Position numbers and translations under genes: made by a program. Under the pieces are notes generated by a model, which saw nothing but the letters and a program-made list of their open reading frames with translations, ran no database searches and was not told the DNA's origin. From Lachnoclostridium sp. An181 (GTDB taxonomy: Bacteria; Bacillota; Clostridia; Lachnospirales; Lachnospiraceae), in NCBI RefSeq assembly GCF_002160325.1, contig NZ_NFKJ01000015.1, forward strand, positions 23,031-87,030: a stretch of DNA of 64,000 nt, in the 5' to 3' direction. This document shows, one piece after another, positions 1 to 14,164 of the stretch (position 1 is the stretch's first letter; every line of letters starts with the position of its first letter).

Positions 1-21
1 AAATTATGAAAATTGGAGTGA

Positions 22-5016
<4,995 letters not shown>

Positions 5017-5061
5017 AGGATATACTCTCCACTGCAAAAATGAAATAAGAAAAAGATGAGA

Positions 5062-5132
5062 AAAGCACACGCGTGCACAGTATTTTCCAAATCCATTAGG
5101 AATACGGAAACAAAAAGCACAGCGTGTGCTTT
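5062..5132. other. Nested inverted repeats after the beta-galactosidase gene
   Basis: AAAGCACACGC at 5062-5072 can pair with GCGTGTGCTTT at 5122-5132. The right arm also forms a local hairpin by itself (AAAGCACA 5114-5121, TGTGCTTT 5125-5132). No T-run follows on the plus strand, so this is at best a weak terminator or an mRNA 3' stabiliser for the glycosidase transcript. The rest of 5017-5193 shows nothing else I can identify. Confidence 0.4.
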
Positions 5133-5193
5133 ACATCTGCCATAGCCTGTGGGAAAACAAAAGAAAAATATAGCAGAAATGTAATGAAATAGG

Positions 5194-5222
5194 TTGACAG
5201 CAGAGGGTGTGGCGAATATAAT
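5194..5222 (+). promoter_or_regulatory. Consensus sigma-A promoter for rplM-rpsI
   Basis: TTGACA (5194-5199), a 17-base spacer and TATAAT (5217-5222) match the vegetative consensus at all twelve positions, as expected for a strongly expressed ribosomal protein operon. Transcription would start near 5229, leaving a leader of about 109 bases before rplM. Confidence 0.9.
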
Positions 5223-5228
5223 TAAACA

Positions 5229-5337
5229 GTATGACATAAACAGAAACAGTTTCGCCAAAGCCCCGGAGGAAACTGATTTCAATATAATAACCAAGCAAAT
5301 ATTTAGGATAGTGAAATGAATAGTAGGAGGTCAACCA
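5229..5337 (+). promoter_or_regulatory. rplM 5' leader, candidate L13 autoregulatory element
   Basis: The leader holds a 7-bp stem, CAGTTTC (5247-5253) pairing with GAAACTG (5269-5275), with a G/C-rich loop. The rplM ribosome binding site (AGGAGG) follows about 50 bases later. An L13 leader motif upstream of rplM-rpsI is an established class in low-GC Gram-positives. That this leader belongs to it is inferred from position and hairpin only, since I could not run a covariance model. Confidence 0.5.
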
Positions 5338-5766
5338 ATGAAAACTTACATGGCTAATCCAGATAAGATTGAAAAGAAATGGTATGTAGTTGATGCGCAA
5401 GGCCAGACATTAGGACGCCTTACGTCTGAAATTGCAAAAGTTTTAAGAGGAAAAAATAAACCGGAATTTACACCACATGTTGACACAGGTGATTACGTAA
5501 TCGTTGTAAATGCAGAAAAGATCGCAGTGACAGGAAAGAAACTTGATCAGAAAGTTTATTACAATCACTCCGATTATGTTGGAGGAATGAAAGAGACAAC
5601 ATTGAGAGAGATGATGGCTAAGAAACCTGAGAAAGTGATCGAGCTTGCAGTGAAAGGCATGCTTCCAAAAGGACCTTTGGGAAGAGCAATGATTAAGAAA
5701 CTTCATGTATACGCTGGACCAGAGCACAACCATGCAGCTCAGAAACCAGAAGTATTGACATTCTAA
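5338..5766 (+). CDS. rplM: 50S ribosomal protein L13
   Basis: The 142-residue product is full length for bacterial L13, which binds 23S rRNA early in large-subunit assembly. The N-terminal [14 protein letters not shown] segment, the [18 protein letters not shown] segment and the C-terminal MLPKGPLGR...[16 protein letters not shown] stretch are hallmark regions. ATG is preceded by AGGAGGTCAACC at good spacing. It is the first gene of a two-gene operon, with rpsI starting 27 bases after its stop. Confidence 0.98.
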   Translation: MKTYMANPDKIEKKWYVVDAQGQTLGRLTSEIAKVLRGKNKPEFTPHVDTGDYVIVVNAEKIAVTGKKLDQKVYYNHSDYVGGMKETTLREMMAKKPEKVIELAVKGMLPKGPLGRAMIKKLHVYAGPEHNHAAQKPEVLTF

Positions 5767-5793
5767 GTATAAGGTTGAGAGGAGGAAATCACA

Positions 5794-6186
5794 GTGGCTA
5801 AAGCAAAATTCTACGGAACAGGAAGAAGAAAAAAATCTATCGCAAGAGTATATCTGGTACCTGGAACAGGTAATATTACAATAAATAAAAGAAACATTGA
5901 CGAGTATCTTGGACTTGAAACATTGAAAGTTATCGTTCGTCAGCCGCTCGTTGCTACAGAGACAGCTGATAAATTCGATGTACTTGTAAATGTTCACGGT
6001 GGTGGATACACAGGACAGGCTGGAGCAATCCGTCACGGAATCGCAAGAGCATTACTTCAGGCTGATCCGGAGTACAGACCGGTCCTCAAAAAAGCAGGAT
6101 ACCTGACTCGTGATCCAAGAATGAAAGAGAGAAAGAAATACGGTCTCAAAGCAGCGAGAAGAGCACCGCAGTTCTCCAAACGTTAA
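5794..6186 (+). CDS. rpsI: 30S ribosomal protein S9
   Basis: The 130-residue product is S9, whose basic C-terminal tail reaches the P-site tRNA. Visible family marks are [14 protein letters not shown] at the N-terminus, the [19 protein letters not shown] core and the C-terminal RRAPQFSKR. The start codon is GTG, with GGAGG about seven bases upstream. It is the second and last gene of the rplM operon and is followed by a strong terminator. Confidence 0.98.
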   Translation: MAKAKFYGTGRRKKSIARVYLVPGTGNITINKRNIDEYLGLETLKVIVRQPLVATETADKFDVLVNVHGGGYTGQAGAIRHGIARALLQADPEYRPVLKKAGYLTRDPRMKERKKYGLKAARRAPQFSKR

Positions 6187-6225
6187 TCGGACGTTTGTTC
6201 AACGTACAATTAAAAAAAGATTTAC

Positions 6226-6272
6226 AAACCTCTCAGAGAATCCGTTCTCTGGGAGGTTTTTTGTGTTTTTTT
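6226..6272 (+). terminator. Rho-independent terminator of rplM-rpsI
   Basis: AAACCTCTCAGAGAA (6226-6240) pairs with TTCTCTGGGAGGTTT (6245-6259) around a four-base loop. The run TTTTTTGTGTTTTTTT follows directly. Its position 40 bases after the rpsI stop fits the end of the ribosomal operon. Confidence 0.92.
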
Positions 6273-6330
6273 AAAATGAAATATGATAATAGGTATAACA
6301 TTTTCAATATATTGTTTCATCAAACTATAA

Positions 6331-6507
6331 AATATTGGAAAACATAAACAATATCCGGATGCTGAGCGTTACAGAAGAAGTTTAAAAGCATCATTAAGCA
6401 GAAAAAGTATATTTGCATCGTTTAAGCGGGATCATGTAATAAAAGAGTTTTGGTATAATTTTGGAATAAGTCAAGACAGTTATCAATCCATTACTTTGCG
6501 GTCATAA
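6331..6507 (+). pseudogene. Probable decayed gene fragment (58 codons, no start)
   Basis: A 58-codon open stretch bounded by stops reads as credible protein, with a charged helical segment around PDAERYRRSLKASL and FKRDHVIKEFWYNFG, ending in SITLRS. It has no start codon or ribosome binding site, so it looks like the C-terminal remnant of a lost gene. I do not recognise the family. The rest of 6273-6607 is A/T-rich, and I see no other gene in it. Confidence 0.35.
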
Positions 6508-6607
6508 TCTAAGGTAAAATAAAAAATATTTCTGTCACAGGTAGCACGTTTGTCCATAACTTGATAAAATATAGTAGGAAATTTTTTATAGTACAAGAGG
6601 AGAAGAT

Positions 6608-7879
6608 ATGGAACGTGCAATTTATGAAGAGTATGTAAAAATACTAAAAGAGGAATTGGTTATGGCAATGGGGTGCACAGAACCGATTGCAGTGGCATAT
6701 GCGGCAGCGCTGGCATCCCGGGCGCTCGGGTCAAAACCGGAGTCCATCGAGGTTTTGGTGAGCAAAAATATCATCAAAAATGTAAAAAGCGTGGTTGTGC
6801 CGTGTACCGGAGGGCTGCGGGGGATAAAGGCAGCTGTGTGCGCCGGTATCGTGGCAGCAAAGCCTGAAAAGGAACTGGAGATTCTCGCGGATGTTACAGA
6901 GTCTCAAAAGGAAGAGATGAAGGAAATGATGGAGAATATTCCGATCACAGTAAAGGAATCGGACAGTGGATATGTGTTTGACATCCAGATCCGCACCTTA
7001 GCCGGCGGACACACAGGATATGTGCAGATTTCAGGATATCACACGAATGTGATCCGTCTGATGAGAGATGGGGAAGTGCTCAGTGAGAAGGACTATACGG
7101 AGCAGCAGCCAATACAATCTACAAATCATGATCTGTTGAATGTGGAAAACATTATTGAATTTGCAGATTGTGTGGATATCAAAGATGTGGAAGAAGTTTT
7201 GGAGCGCCAGATTTCCTGCAATAAGGCAATTGCAAAAGAAGGAATGACAGGAAAGTGGGGTGCGGCCATTGGATGCACTTTGATGGAAGCTTACGGCGAC
7301 AGTGTGCATAACCGCGCGAAGGCCATGGCCGCAGCAGGATCGGATGCGCGTATGAATGGATGTGAGCTGCCGGTTGTGATCAATTCCGGAAGCGGGAACC
7401 AGGGAATGACTGCTTCATTGCCGGTTATTGTCTATGCAGAGGAACTGAAGGTTTCAAGAGAAATGATGCTCAGAGCATTGGTGGTCTCAAATTTGATCAC
7501 AATCCATTTAAAGACAGGAATTGGCCGTCTTTCTGCTTACTGTGGAGCTATCAGCGCAGGCTGCGGTGCAGGTGCAGGTATCTGCTACTTATATGGAGGG
7601 CGCAAGATGGAAATTTCACATGTCATTGTCAATGCAGTTGCGATCAACTCCGGTGTGATCTGTGATGGCGCAAAAGCAAGCTGTGCAGCAAAGATTGCAT
7701 CTGCCGTGGAGGCCGGACTTTTGGGCTTACAAATGCAAAAGAGAGGCAAGGAGTTTTACGGCGGAGATGGGATTGTAGAGAAGGGGGTAGAAAATACGAT
7801 CCGTAATATCGGAGAATTGGCAAGTCAGGGAATGAGAGGAACGGATGAGACGATCATCAATATTATGACAAGATGCTAA
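6608..7879 (+). CDS. L-cysteine desulfidase family protein (UPF0597/YhaM)
   Basis: The 423-residue protein belongs to the UPF0597/CyuA family, related to the serine dehydratase alpha chain. Characterised members use a 4Fe-4S cluster to break L-cysteine into pyruvate, ammonia and sulfide. The N-terminal MAMGCTEPIAVAY motif places a conserved cysteine at residue 23. Further conserved regions are NSGSGNQGMTASLPV, the glycine/cysteine-rich AISAGCGAGAGICYLYGG and VICDGAKASCAAKI, which can supply the other cluster ligands. ATG follows AGAGGAGAAGAT. It appears monocistronic, although the HD-domain gene starts about 115 bases downstream. Family membership is firm; the physiological substrate is inferred. 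Confidence 0.85.
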   Translation: MERAIYEEYVKILKEELVMAMGCTEPIAVAYAAALASRALGSKPESIEVLVSKNIIKNVKSVVVPCTGGLRGIKAAVCAGIVAAKPEKELEILADVTESQKEEMKEMMENIPITVKESDSGYVFDIQIRTLAGGHTGYVQISGYHTNVIRLMRDGEVLSEKDYTEQQPIQSTNHDLLNVENIIEFADCVDIKDVEEVLERQISCNKAIAKEGMTGKWGAAIGCTLMEAYGDSVHNRAKAMAAAGSDARMNGCELPVVINSGSGNQGMTASLPVIVYAEELKVSREMMLRALVVSNLITIHLKTGIGRLSAYCGAISAGCGAGAGICYLYGGRKMEISHVIVNAVAINSGVICDGAKASCAAKIASAVEAGLLGLQMQKRGKEFYGGDGIVEKGVENTIRNIGELASQGMRGTDETIINIMTRC

Positions 7880-7993
7880 GAAAAAAGTCCTTATTTCTTT
7901 CTTATTAAGTTATTAAATTATTGGGAAAGGTCTTGTGTTTTTATATAAACGGGACATAATAAAAATATCAAGAAAGAAAGCAGGTGATTGCCG

Positions 7994-8494
7994 ATGGACA
8001 TTCAGGCATCAGAAGAAGTGCCGAGAGAGTACCTGGAAGAAGTGTGGCATATTCTTTCAGATAAGGAGTTTTTATCGCTGGACAATTATGAGCATCATCA
8101 CAATACGAGCAGGTTGATGCACAGCATCAATGTTTCCTATTTGTCATGGCTGCTGGCGAAAAAATTTCACTGTGATAAAAAAGCTGCTGCAAGAGCAGGA
8201 CTTCTTCATGATTTTTGCCCATATGATTTTCGAGAAAAGACACCTACCGGGGAGCATCAGGTATTATACCATCCAAAAGCTGCTGCAGAAAACAGTGTTC
8301 GAATGTTTCAGATCAGTGACAGGGAGCTGGATGCAATACGTACTCATATGTTCCCCTTAGGGCCGGTTCCAAGGAATAAGGAGGCATGGATCATCACGCT
8401 GGCCGATAAGATATGCGCGGTCACTGAATTTTGCCATGTTGCCATAGCCCTTGCAAGGAAAAACAGAATGGTTGTTGTAAAAAATGCAATATAG
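7994..8494 (+). CDS. HD-domain phosphohydrolase
   Basis: This 166-residue protein has an HD domain, a metal-dependent phosphohydrolase fold. The metal-binding series is visible as histidines in HHHNTSRLMHSINVS, the His-Asp pair in GLLHDFC, a later histidine in IRTHMFP and the aspartate in TLADKICA. The ATG at 7994 is preferred to an upstream TTG at 7988 because AGGTG ends seven bases before the ATG and almost touches the TTG. HD proteins of this length act on many nucleotides or phosphate esters, so no substrate can be assigned. A terminator follows the stop. Confidence 0.8.
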   Translation: MDIQASEEVPREYLEEVWHILSDKEFLSLDNYEHHHNTSRLMHSINVSYLSWLLAKKFHCDKKAAARAGLLHDFCPYDFREKTPTGEHQVLYHPKAAAENSVRMFQISDRELDAIRTHMFPLGPVPRNKEAWIITLADKICAVTEFCHVAIALARKNRMVVVKNAI

Positions 8495-8501
8495 AAAAGC
8501 A

Positions 8502-8543
8502 AAAGCTGTCGTGAAAAAGCACGGCAGCTTTATCAGTTTTTTA
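8502..8543. terminator. Convergent terminator between HD gene and MATE gene
   Basis: AAAGCTGTCGTG (8502-8513) pairs with CACGGCAGCTTT (8520-8531) around a six-base loop, with a T-run after a short gap on the plus strand. It lies between two convergent genes. The minus-strand side has fewer T residues, so it serves mainly the plus strand. Confidence 0.8.
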
Positions 8544-8552
8544 AAATGAGAA

Positions 8553-9929
8553 CTAGTTTCTGCTGTTCATAATTTTGATCAGTTTTTTAAATTGAATGAA
8601 GAACAAAGTCACAGTTGTCAGTACAGCAATAAAATCTGCAATTGGTTCCGCAAGGAAAACGGCCTGCACATTGTCTTTTATAAGAACAGGGAGCAGGTAG
8701 ATGAGCGGGATCAATACCAGTATCTTTCTGAAGATAGCCAGAAATGCAGATACCTTTGAGTTTCCAAATGCAATGAATGTCTGCTGGCAGGAAATTTGAA
8801 GACCCATCAGCAATACAGATGCCATATAAATGCGGATGGCCCATTTTGCAAGACTGGCAAGCTGAGGATCATTTGTGAAAATTGCGATAAATATACTTGG
8901 GAAAAATTCCACCAAGAGCCAAAGTACAGTGGAATATGCAAAACAGGAGATAGTCTGCAATTTAAACGCCTGTTTTACCCTGGATGTATTGTTTGCACCG
9001 TAATTGTAGCTGATGATCGGCTGTCCCCCCTGAGTGAGGCCCTGAAGAGGAAGCATTGCAAACTGCATGACGCTGGAAAGAATGGTCATGGCACCTACAG
9101 CCAAATCTCCGCCGTATTTCAATAAAGAAGAATTGAAACACAGAACCAGCACACTTTCTGTTGCCTGCATTACGAATGGTGCAACTCCAAGTCCAATACA
9201 AGGAAACAATACCTTTGGTACAATTTTCATATTTTCTTTGCGAAGTTTCAAAGTTGTCGATTTCCCTGTCAAAAACCAGATTGCCCATACTGCGCTGAGT
9301 GCCTGTGACAGGATAGTGGCAAGTGCGGCGCCTTGTACGCCCATATGAAAACCAAAAATGAATATAGGGTCAAGGATGATGTTGGTCACTGCCCCGATGA
9401 TGACAGTAAACATGCTGATCTTTGAGAATCCCTGAGCGGAAATAAAAGAGTTCAGTCCAAGAGTTAGCTGCACAAAAATCGTTCCGATCGCATAAATGCT
9501 CATGTAGCTTTCGGCATAGCCAATCGTATTTTCGCTGGCACCAAAAAGCATCAGAAGAGGACGTTTAAAAATCAGCACAAGAACAGTCAATATAATTGAT
9601 ACAATGATCAATGCAAAAAAACAGTTTCCCATAATTTTTTCTGCACCTGTATTGTCCTGTTTACCCATGAGAATGCTTGCTCTTGGCGCTCCGCCCATCC
9701 CGAGCAGATAGGCAAAAGCAGAGATGATCATGATCAATGGAAAACAGACTCCAACCCCAGTCAATGCGGAGGCGCCGATTTCGGGAATGTGCCCGATATA
9801 CATGCGGTCTACCATATTGTAAAGGGCATTGACCAGCTGAGAGGTAATGGCCGGAACAGCCAGAATGAACAAAAGATGTCTGACAGGTTCACGTCCTAAA
9901 TCCACTTCTTTTGACATTGTTAATTTCAT
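8553..9929 (-). CDS. MATE family multidrug/Na+ antiporter
   Basis: A 458-residue polytopic membrane protein of the MATE (MatE/DinF) family with about twelve hydrophobic segments in two homologous halves. It would export drugs or metabolites in exchange for Na+ or H+. Characteristic segments are AVPAITSQLVNALYNMVDRMYIG at the N-terminus and the mid-protein QGLTQGGQPIISYNYGA. The start is the ATG ending at 9929, preceded by AAGGAGTG; a GTG nine bases upstream lies inside that binding site. It appears monocistronic. The substrate cannot be read from sequence. It is not a close duplicate of the second MATE gene at 29.6 kb. Confidence 0.9.
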   Translation of the reverse strand: MKLTMSKEVDLGREPVRHLLFILAVPAITSQLVNALYNMVDRMYIGHIPEIGASALTGVGVCFPLIMIISAFAYLLGMGGAPRASILMGKQDNTGAEKIMGNCFFALIIVSIILTVLVLIFKRPLLMLFGASENTIGYAESYMSIYAIGTIFVQLTLGLNSFISAQGFSKISMFTVIIGAVTNIILDPIFIFGFHMGVQGAALATILSQALSAVWAIWFLTGKSTTLKLRKENMKIVPKVLFPCIGLGVAPFVMQATESVLVLCFNSSLLKYGGDLAVGAMTILSSVMQFAMLPLQGLTQGGQPIISYNYGANNTSRVKQAFKLQTISCFAYSTVLWLLVEFFPSIFIAIFTNDPQLASLAKWAIRIYMASVLLMGLQISCQQTFIAFGNSKVSAFLAIFRKILVLIPLIYLLPVLIKDNVQAVFLAEPIADFIAVLTTVTLFFIQFKKLIKIMNSRN

Positions 9930-10158
9930 AATAGTCACTCCTTAGTTTGTTATTTTTTGTGTCTCCATATAGGCAAAACAAGAACACGAATTCCCGCTCT
10001 GGAATAGTGCAGGTTTTGGTCTGTGACGTACTCCTTGATATGGTGTGTACAATAAAAAGGAGACTTCTATTGCACTTCCTTGTGGCAATAAAAATCTCAC
10101 CGTTTCATTGCGGTCCGGATGAATTTTTACCGTATTGTCAATACAGTGTGTTTGTTGA

Positions 10159-10281
10159 ATGATGAATTTTAATATACTATACTACATCCCAAGTTTTGTT
10201 GCAAGAACAGCATTGATTGCAAAAGATTTGGCAGATGAGGAAAAGGTGTGGCTTTTGCAGTATGTGTCTGTGACCTTGTAA
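10159..10281 (+). other. Short unexplained open frame (40 codons)
   Basis: An ATG-to-TAA frame of 40 residues reads MMNFNILYYIPSFV..., then a plausible helix (ARTALIAKDLADEEKVWLLQ). No clear ribosome binding site precedes it. It may be the end of a decayed gene or chance. The rest of the 9930-10284 gap contains the promoter region of the minus-strand MATE gene and nothing else I can support. Confidence 0.2.
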
Positions 10282-10284
10282 CAG

Positions 10285-10330
10285 AAAATGCCCCTGCGGG
10301 ATGTTTTGAGCATCCGGCAGGGGCATTTTA
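10285..10330. terminator. Terminator of the hexosaminidase gene
   Basis: AAAATGCCCCTGC (10285-10297) pairs with GCAGGGGCATTTT (10317-10329), a 13-bp stem flanked by A and T runs, so it can act in both directions. It sits four bases after the stop of the minus-strand GH20 gene, which it most likely terminates. Confidence 0.88.
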
Positions 10331-10334
10331 GAGT

Positions 10335-13300
10335 TTAGTTTTCGTATTTTTTACGTTTTTTGATTGTTGCGGCAGCTAAGCCTCCTGCCACAGCAGCCAA
10401 AGCGGCCATTCCGGCAACAGTTGTTGTGTCACCTGTCTTCGCGCTTTTTACCGTGGACGTGTCTGCTGCATTTTTTTGTGTATTGGATCCTTGTGCAGAG
10501 ACAAGTTTTGCCGGATCAGAAGTTGTAGTCTGTGGTGTCTTGGCAGACGCCAAAATACGGCTGATCGCGGACTCGAGTTCACTGGATGCAAGATTGACTT
10601 CCTCTTTTTTGGCCTCCTCGTCTGCATATACACTCTGCGCATTTGCAAGAGCAGTGCGGAATGCGAGGGCGTCCTCTTTTTTGGCATTTTCAAGGCTTAA
10701 GTTTTGCGCGGATGCGATCAAAACCTTCAGTGCGTCTTTGTTTGGTTTCAGTCTCAGATCACTCATGGCCTGTAAAAGAGCTTTCCATGATGCATTGACG
10801 TCCTCCTGCATTGCATCGCCGCTGTCTCTTACAATGATCGCATCATTCAGGGCCTTTTCAAATGCATCCTGTCCCTCTGCCAAATACAAGGAAAGATCAA
10901 GGCTCTCTGCCAGAGCGATCACTTTTGACAGATCCGTCTTATCGCCTTGTTTGAAGGAGAAATACTGCATGGTCTTAACAAGTTCTTGCCATGTCTCATC
11001 GATCATTTCCTGTGTGACGCTCTTATCGCCTTGCTGTACGCGAAGGAGAATATCTTCCGCCTGTGCTTTTAATGCCTCAAATTTTTCTGCGACGGATGTC
11101 ACGACCCCTGTTGTGTCTGCCGTCTGTGCAAGTTTCAGGGCGTACTCCAAAACACTTGTGGAAAGTTTTTGTTGTTCGGTGGAATCCAGGGCATCCATGG
11201 CAGCCTGAAGGCGCATTTCCAACTCTCCTGTATCCTGAGCGTGGGATGCGTAAGCTTTCTGGGCTTCGATCAGTACATCCACAAATGCGCTGACTGCAGA
11301 GGAATCTTTTCCGGCCATATCTATGCCTTCTGCTGTCTCGATCAGATCGCGCAGTGTATGATCTTCAGGAATTTGTTCATAGGTGAACTGGACTTCGGAA
11401 ATCTGATACCAATTCTTTTTGTCAGCAGTCAGAAGGATGCGCGCATATTTTACAGGTGTGGTGGTGAACTCAACCGTTGTATCCAAAGAACCGGAGTCCA
11501 TTGTTCCAACCGTTGTCCATTCCTCGCCGTCCGTGGATATTTGTATATCCGCGCTGTCGATCACATCGTTGCCCACATCAGAAGGCTGGCTGATCTGGAT
11601 CTTGGACATGTTGACTGTTTGAGGGAAGGTGAAGGTAATGTCATCTCCCGTAGCCTGATTGCCGTTGAACCAGCATTTGGAAGAAAGATTTCCGTCCAGC
11701 ATGTTCGTATATACATAAGTTGTGTAGTAGCCAAGACTTGCTGACACAGAAGGGGTATTGCCGTCCGGTTTCATCAGCTGGCCTTTTGCTGCCTGGATGG
11801 CATCGAAAGCAGCCTGGAACATTTCGTCTGTAGAGGCTGTATTGTAGAGTATTTCTTTTGAATCAGCCACAGCCTGCTTGTACTCTGTGTATCCGGAAAC
11901 ATATCCGTCATCTTCAAGAGGATACTGGGTTTCCACATAGAGGGCAAAGCGGGAGAGAGGAACGGCTTTTGCTTTTGCATCCTGCAAAGCTTTCAGCGCT
12001 GCATCGACTTCGGTTTGTTCACTGTCTTCACGTTCTGCAACTTCTTTCGCAGTTTCCACTGTTTCTTTATAATCCGCATAGGTTTCTTTAATATAGGAAT
12101 CTTCCGGCAGAACAGCGTCAAGTTCTTTCTTCAGTTCACTCTTATCCACGTTCAGTGTGTAGACAAAGGTAAAAGTATCTCCTTCTTTTTCATAAGTTCC
12201 GCTTACGCTGTCCTCGGAAATGAGCTTGTATCCATAGATATCTTCGGCCTCAAAACTATAATTTTCACCGATCGTACCATATTTTACAACATCGTCTTTC
12301 AGGACCTTTCCGGTGTCGCTGACATATCGCAGCGTTACTTTCCCTAGACTTTCCGCGGCCAGAATTTCTCCTGGATCCGGCAAAGCGGAGCCTTTTTCAA
12401 AGCCTGCAACGTTTCCAAGTTTCTTATAGTTTGCCTGGAAATCTTGGAAATCAATGACAGAATTGCTGTCAGTATTCCAGGATTTGGATGCCAGAGAACG
12501 AAGTTCGTCTGCAATATCTTCCGTGATGACATCCTCGGTGACAATGTTCGGGTTGTCGCACCAAATTCCCATAGATGCACCTTTGATAAAGGAAGAATCG
12601 TCGGAAACCGGGTTGGACGGGAAGTTTCCAGGTGTCCAGTTTTCGTAAATATTTTTGTCCTGATCTTTTACGTCAAAAGAATTTTGCGGGCGGCCATCTG
12701 TCGGCTTATCGTTTCTCAAGACATAATAGAAGAAACTGGAGTTAAAATTGTAGATGGTGTCATGGCCTTTGTCTATGAATGTTTTAAGTCTGGCGATGCT
12801 TGGGTTCCATGTCATCTGAGACCAGAAATCAACGCCGATATAGTCGTGCATTTTGATCTTCTGCGGCCCCTCCCAGTCATTTTCACCATAGTAGAGACCG
12901 TCATTGAAGACTCTTGGAGTAAATCCGTGATCGTGAACAAATTCGGCCATCTCGTTGATATAGTTTGCCATCGCATCCTTCCAGATATAGCCATCGCCTA
13001 ATGTTTCTTTTGCATACTCATTGAGGACGCTCTTGTACTGTGTTGTAAATGGAGCGCGGTCAAATTCCATATATTCGTCACCGCCGATGTGGAAGTCCGT
13101 ACACCCTTCAAAAAGCTCCATGTATTCTTCATAGAGACTGCGGATATATGCGACAGCCTCAGGGTTTGTAATGTCCAGACCGGATTTGTAATGTGATCCG
13201 GTATTGCTGATCTGTCCGTATTCCGGATGCGCTTTCAAAATCTGATCCACATGTCCAGGGGTGTCAAAGGAAGGGATTACCTTGATGCCGTATTTTTTTG

Positions 13301-14129
13301 CCTCTGCAAGGATTTCTCTTACCTCATCCTTTGTAAGATATCCGTCCTTGGACACGATTTGGGGATCTGTCTCGCACTCAATGCGGAATCCAAGGTTTTC
13401 GGAGAAGTGCATCTGAAGTGTATTCATTTTCAGATAAGACATTTCACGGATCTGGCGGATAAACCAGTCCTTGGAAATATATTTCCTTGCGCAGTCCACA
13501 TGGAGACGCCTTTCAGGCATGTCCGGGTAATCGATGATAGTTCCGTATACAAGGCCATTATTTGTGACCATCATATTCTGGATCGTGCGAAGTCCATACA
13601 TCACGGCATTTTCGCTTGCCCCCACAAGGCGGACACCGTTTTCATCAATATCAATGCGGTAAGCCTCCTCGCTGTCCGATTCCTCGCAGATAGGATTTTC
13701 TTTGTCCACAGTGATCAGAATATCAGGAGGAGCGGCATCATTTTCTTTTCCGTATACCATGGCAAACGGAGAGGATGAGACAATCTCTTTTTCCATAAAC
13801 TCAGAGTTCACAAGTTTTACCACCTCAGCCAGACGCTCATTTTCCGTATTCTCCTGGTTTGCAAGAATCACCAGACGGGTGGAGGAAGTCATAGTCCACA
13901 TTTTATTGGATGCATCAGCCGTGTATTCCTGTACGACAGGGTTTGCGTAGGATTCAAGCTGTTGAGCGGTCTCTTTTGTTATATCTGCAAGTTCAGATGC
14001 ATCATTGCTGTATGCAGGCGCTGCTGCATATATTGCAGACGGACAAGCAGTGATCGTGACAGCTCCTGCCAGAACTGCGGCGGCTGTTGCTTTTTTCAGG
14101 TACTTTTGAGTGTGTCGATTCTTTTTCAT
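10335..14129 (-). CDS. Secreted, wall-anchored GH20 beta-N-acetylhexosaminidase
   Basis: The 1264-residue enzyme removes terminal beta-GlcNAc or GalNAc from extracellular glycans such as mucin or milk sugars. After a signal peptide (about 1-38) come a GH20b domain (about 75-195), the GH20 barrel (about 200-590) with catalytic pair Asp351-Glu352 in FHIGGDEYMEF, and a MucBP-like segment (VTLRYVSDTGKVL..., about 595-660). Helical repeats follow, then an F5/8-type (CBM32-like) sugar-binding domain (about 800-925) and FIVAR-like helices. The C-terminus reads SAKTGDTTT, hydrophobic helix, KKRKKYEN, the same atypical sortase signal as the GH2 enzyme. The start is the ATG ending at 14129, preceded by AAAGGAAAG; an upstream GTG has no binding site. 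Confidence 0.93.
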   Translation of the reverse strand: MKKNRHTQKYLKKATAAAVLAGAVTITACPSAIYAAAPAYSNDASELADITKETAQQLESYANPVVQEYTADASNKMWTMTSSTRLVILANQENTENERLAEVVKLVNSEFMEKEIVSSSPFAMVYGKENDAAPPDILITVDKENPICEESDSEEAYRIDIDENGVRLVGASENAVMYGLRTIQNMMVTNNGLVYGTIIDYPDMPERRLHVDCARKYISKDWFIRQIREMSYLKMNTLQMHFSENLGFRIECETDPQIVSKDGYLTKDEVREILAEAKKYGIKVIPSFDTPGHVDQILKAHPEYGQISNTGSHYKSGLDITNPEAVAYIRSLYEEYMELFEGCTDFHIGGDEYMEFDRAPFTTQYKSVLNEYAKETLGDGYIWKDAMANYINEMAEFVHDHGFTPRVFNDGLYYGENDWEGPQKIKMHDYIGVDFWSQMTWNPSIARLKTFIDKGHDTIYNFNSSFFYYVLRNDKPTDGRPQNSFDVKDQDKNIYENWTPGNFPSNPVSDDSSFIKGASMGIWCDNPNIVTEDVITEDIADELRSLASKSWNTDSNSVIDFQDFQANYKKLGNVAGFEKGSALPDPGEILAAESLGKVTLRYVSDTGKVLKDDVVKYGTIGENYSFEAEDIYGYKLISEDSVSGTYEKEGDTFTFVYTLNVDKSELKKELDAVLPEDSYIKETYADYKETVETAKEVAEREDSEQTEVDAALKALQDAKAKAVPLSRFALYVETQYPLEDDGYVSGYTEYKQAVADSKEILYNTASTDEMFQAAFDAIQAAKGQLMKPDGNTPSVSASLGYYTTYVYTNMLDGNLSSKCWFNGNQATGDDITFTFPQTVNMSKIQISQPSDVGNDVIDSADIQISTDGEEWTTVGTMDSGSLDTTVEFTTTPVKYARILLTADKKNWYQISEVQFTYEQIPEDHTLRDLIETAEGIDMAGKDSSAVSAFVDVLIEAQKAYASHAQDTGELEMRLQAAMDALDSTEQQKLSTSVLEYALKLAQTADTTGVVTSVAEKFEALKAQAEDILLRVQQGDKSVTQEMIDETWQELVKTMQYFSFKQGDKTDLSKVIALAESLDLSLYLAEGQDAFEKALNDAIIVRDSGDAMQEDVNASWKALLQAMSDLRLKPNKDALKVLIASAQNLSLENAKKEDALAFRTALANAQSVYADEEAKKEEVNLASSELESAISRILASAKTPQTTTSDPAKLVSAQGSNTQKNAADTSTVKSAKTGDTTTVAGMAALAAVAGGLAAATIKKRKKYEN

Positions 14130-14164
14130 AAATTCTTTCCTTTCTAAATTGTGAAACACTGTTT

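Noticed and set aside
5062..5132. Calling the inverted repeats after the beta-galactosidase a Rho-independent terminator.
   Set aside because: The hairpins are good, but no T-run follows on the plus strand, so they are listed only as repeats.
10360..11208. A 282-codon plus-strand frame opposite the hexosaminidase C-terminus.
   Set aside because: The translation is Ser/Ala/Cys-rich with no motif, and the sense strand encodes the clear FIVAR-like repeats and anchor.
12444..13001. A 185-codon plus-strand frame inside the hexosaminidase gene.
   Set aside because: It is antisense to the conserved GH20 barrel, including part of its catalytic domain, and shows no recognisable protein features.
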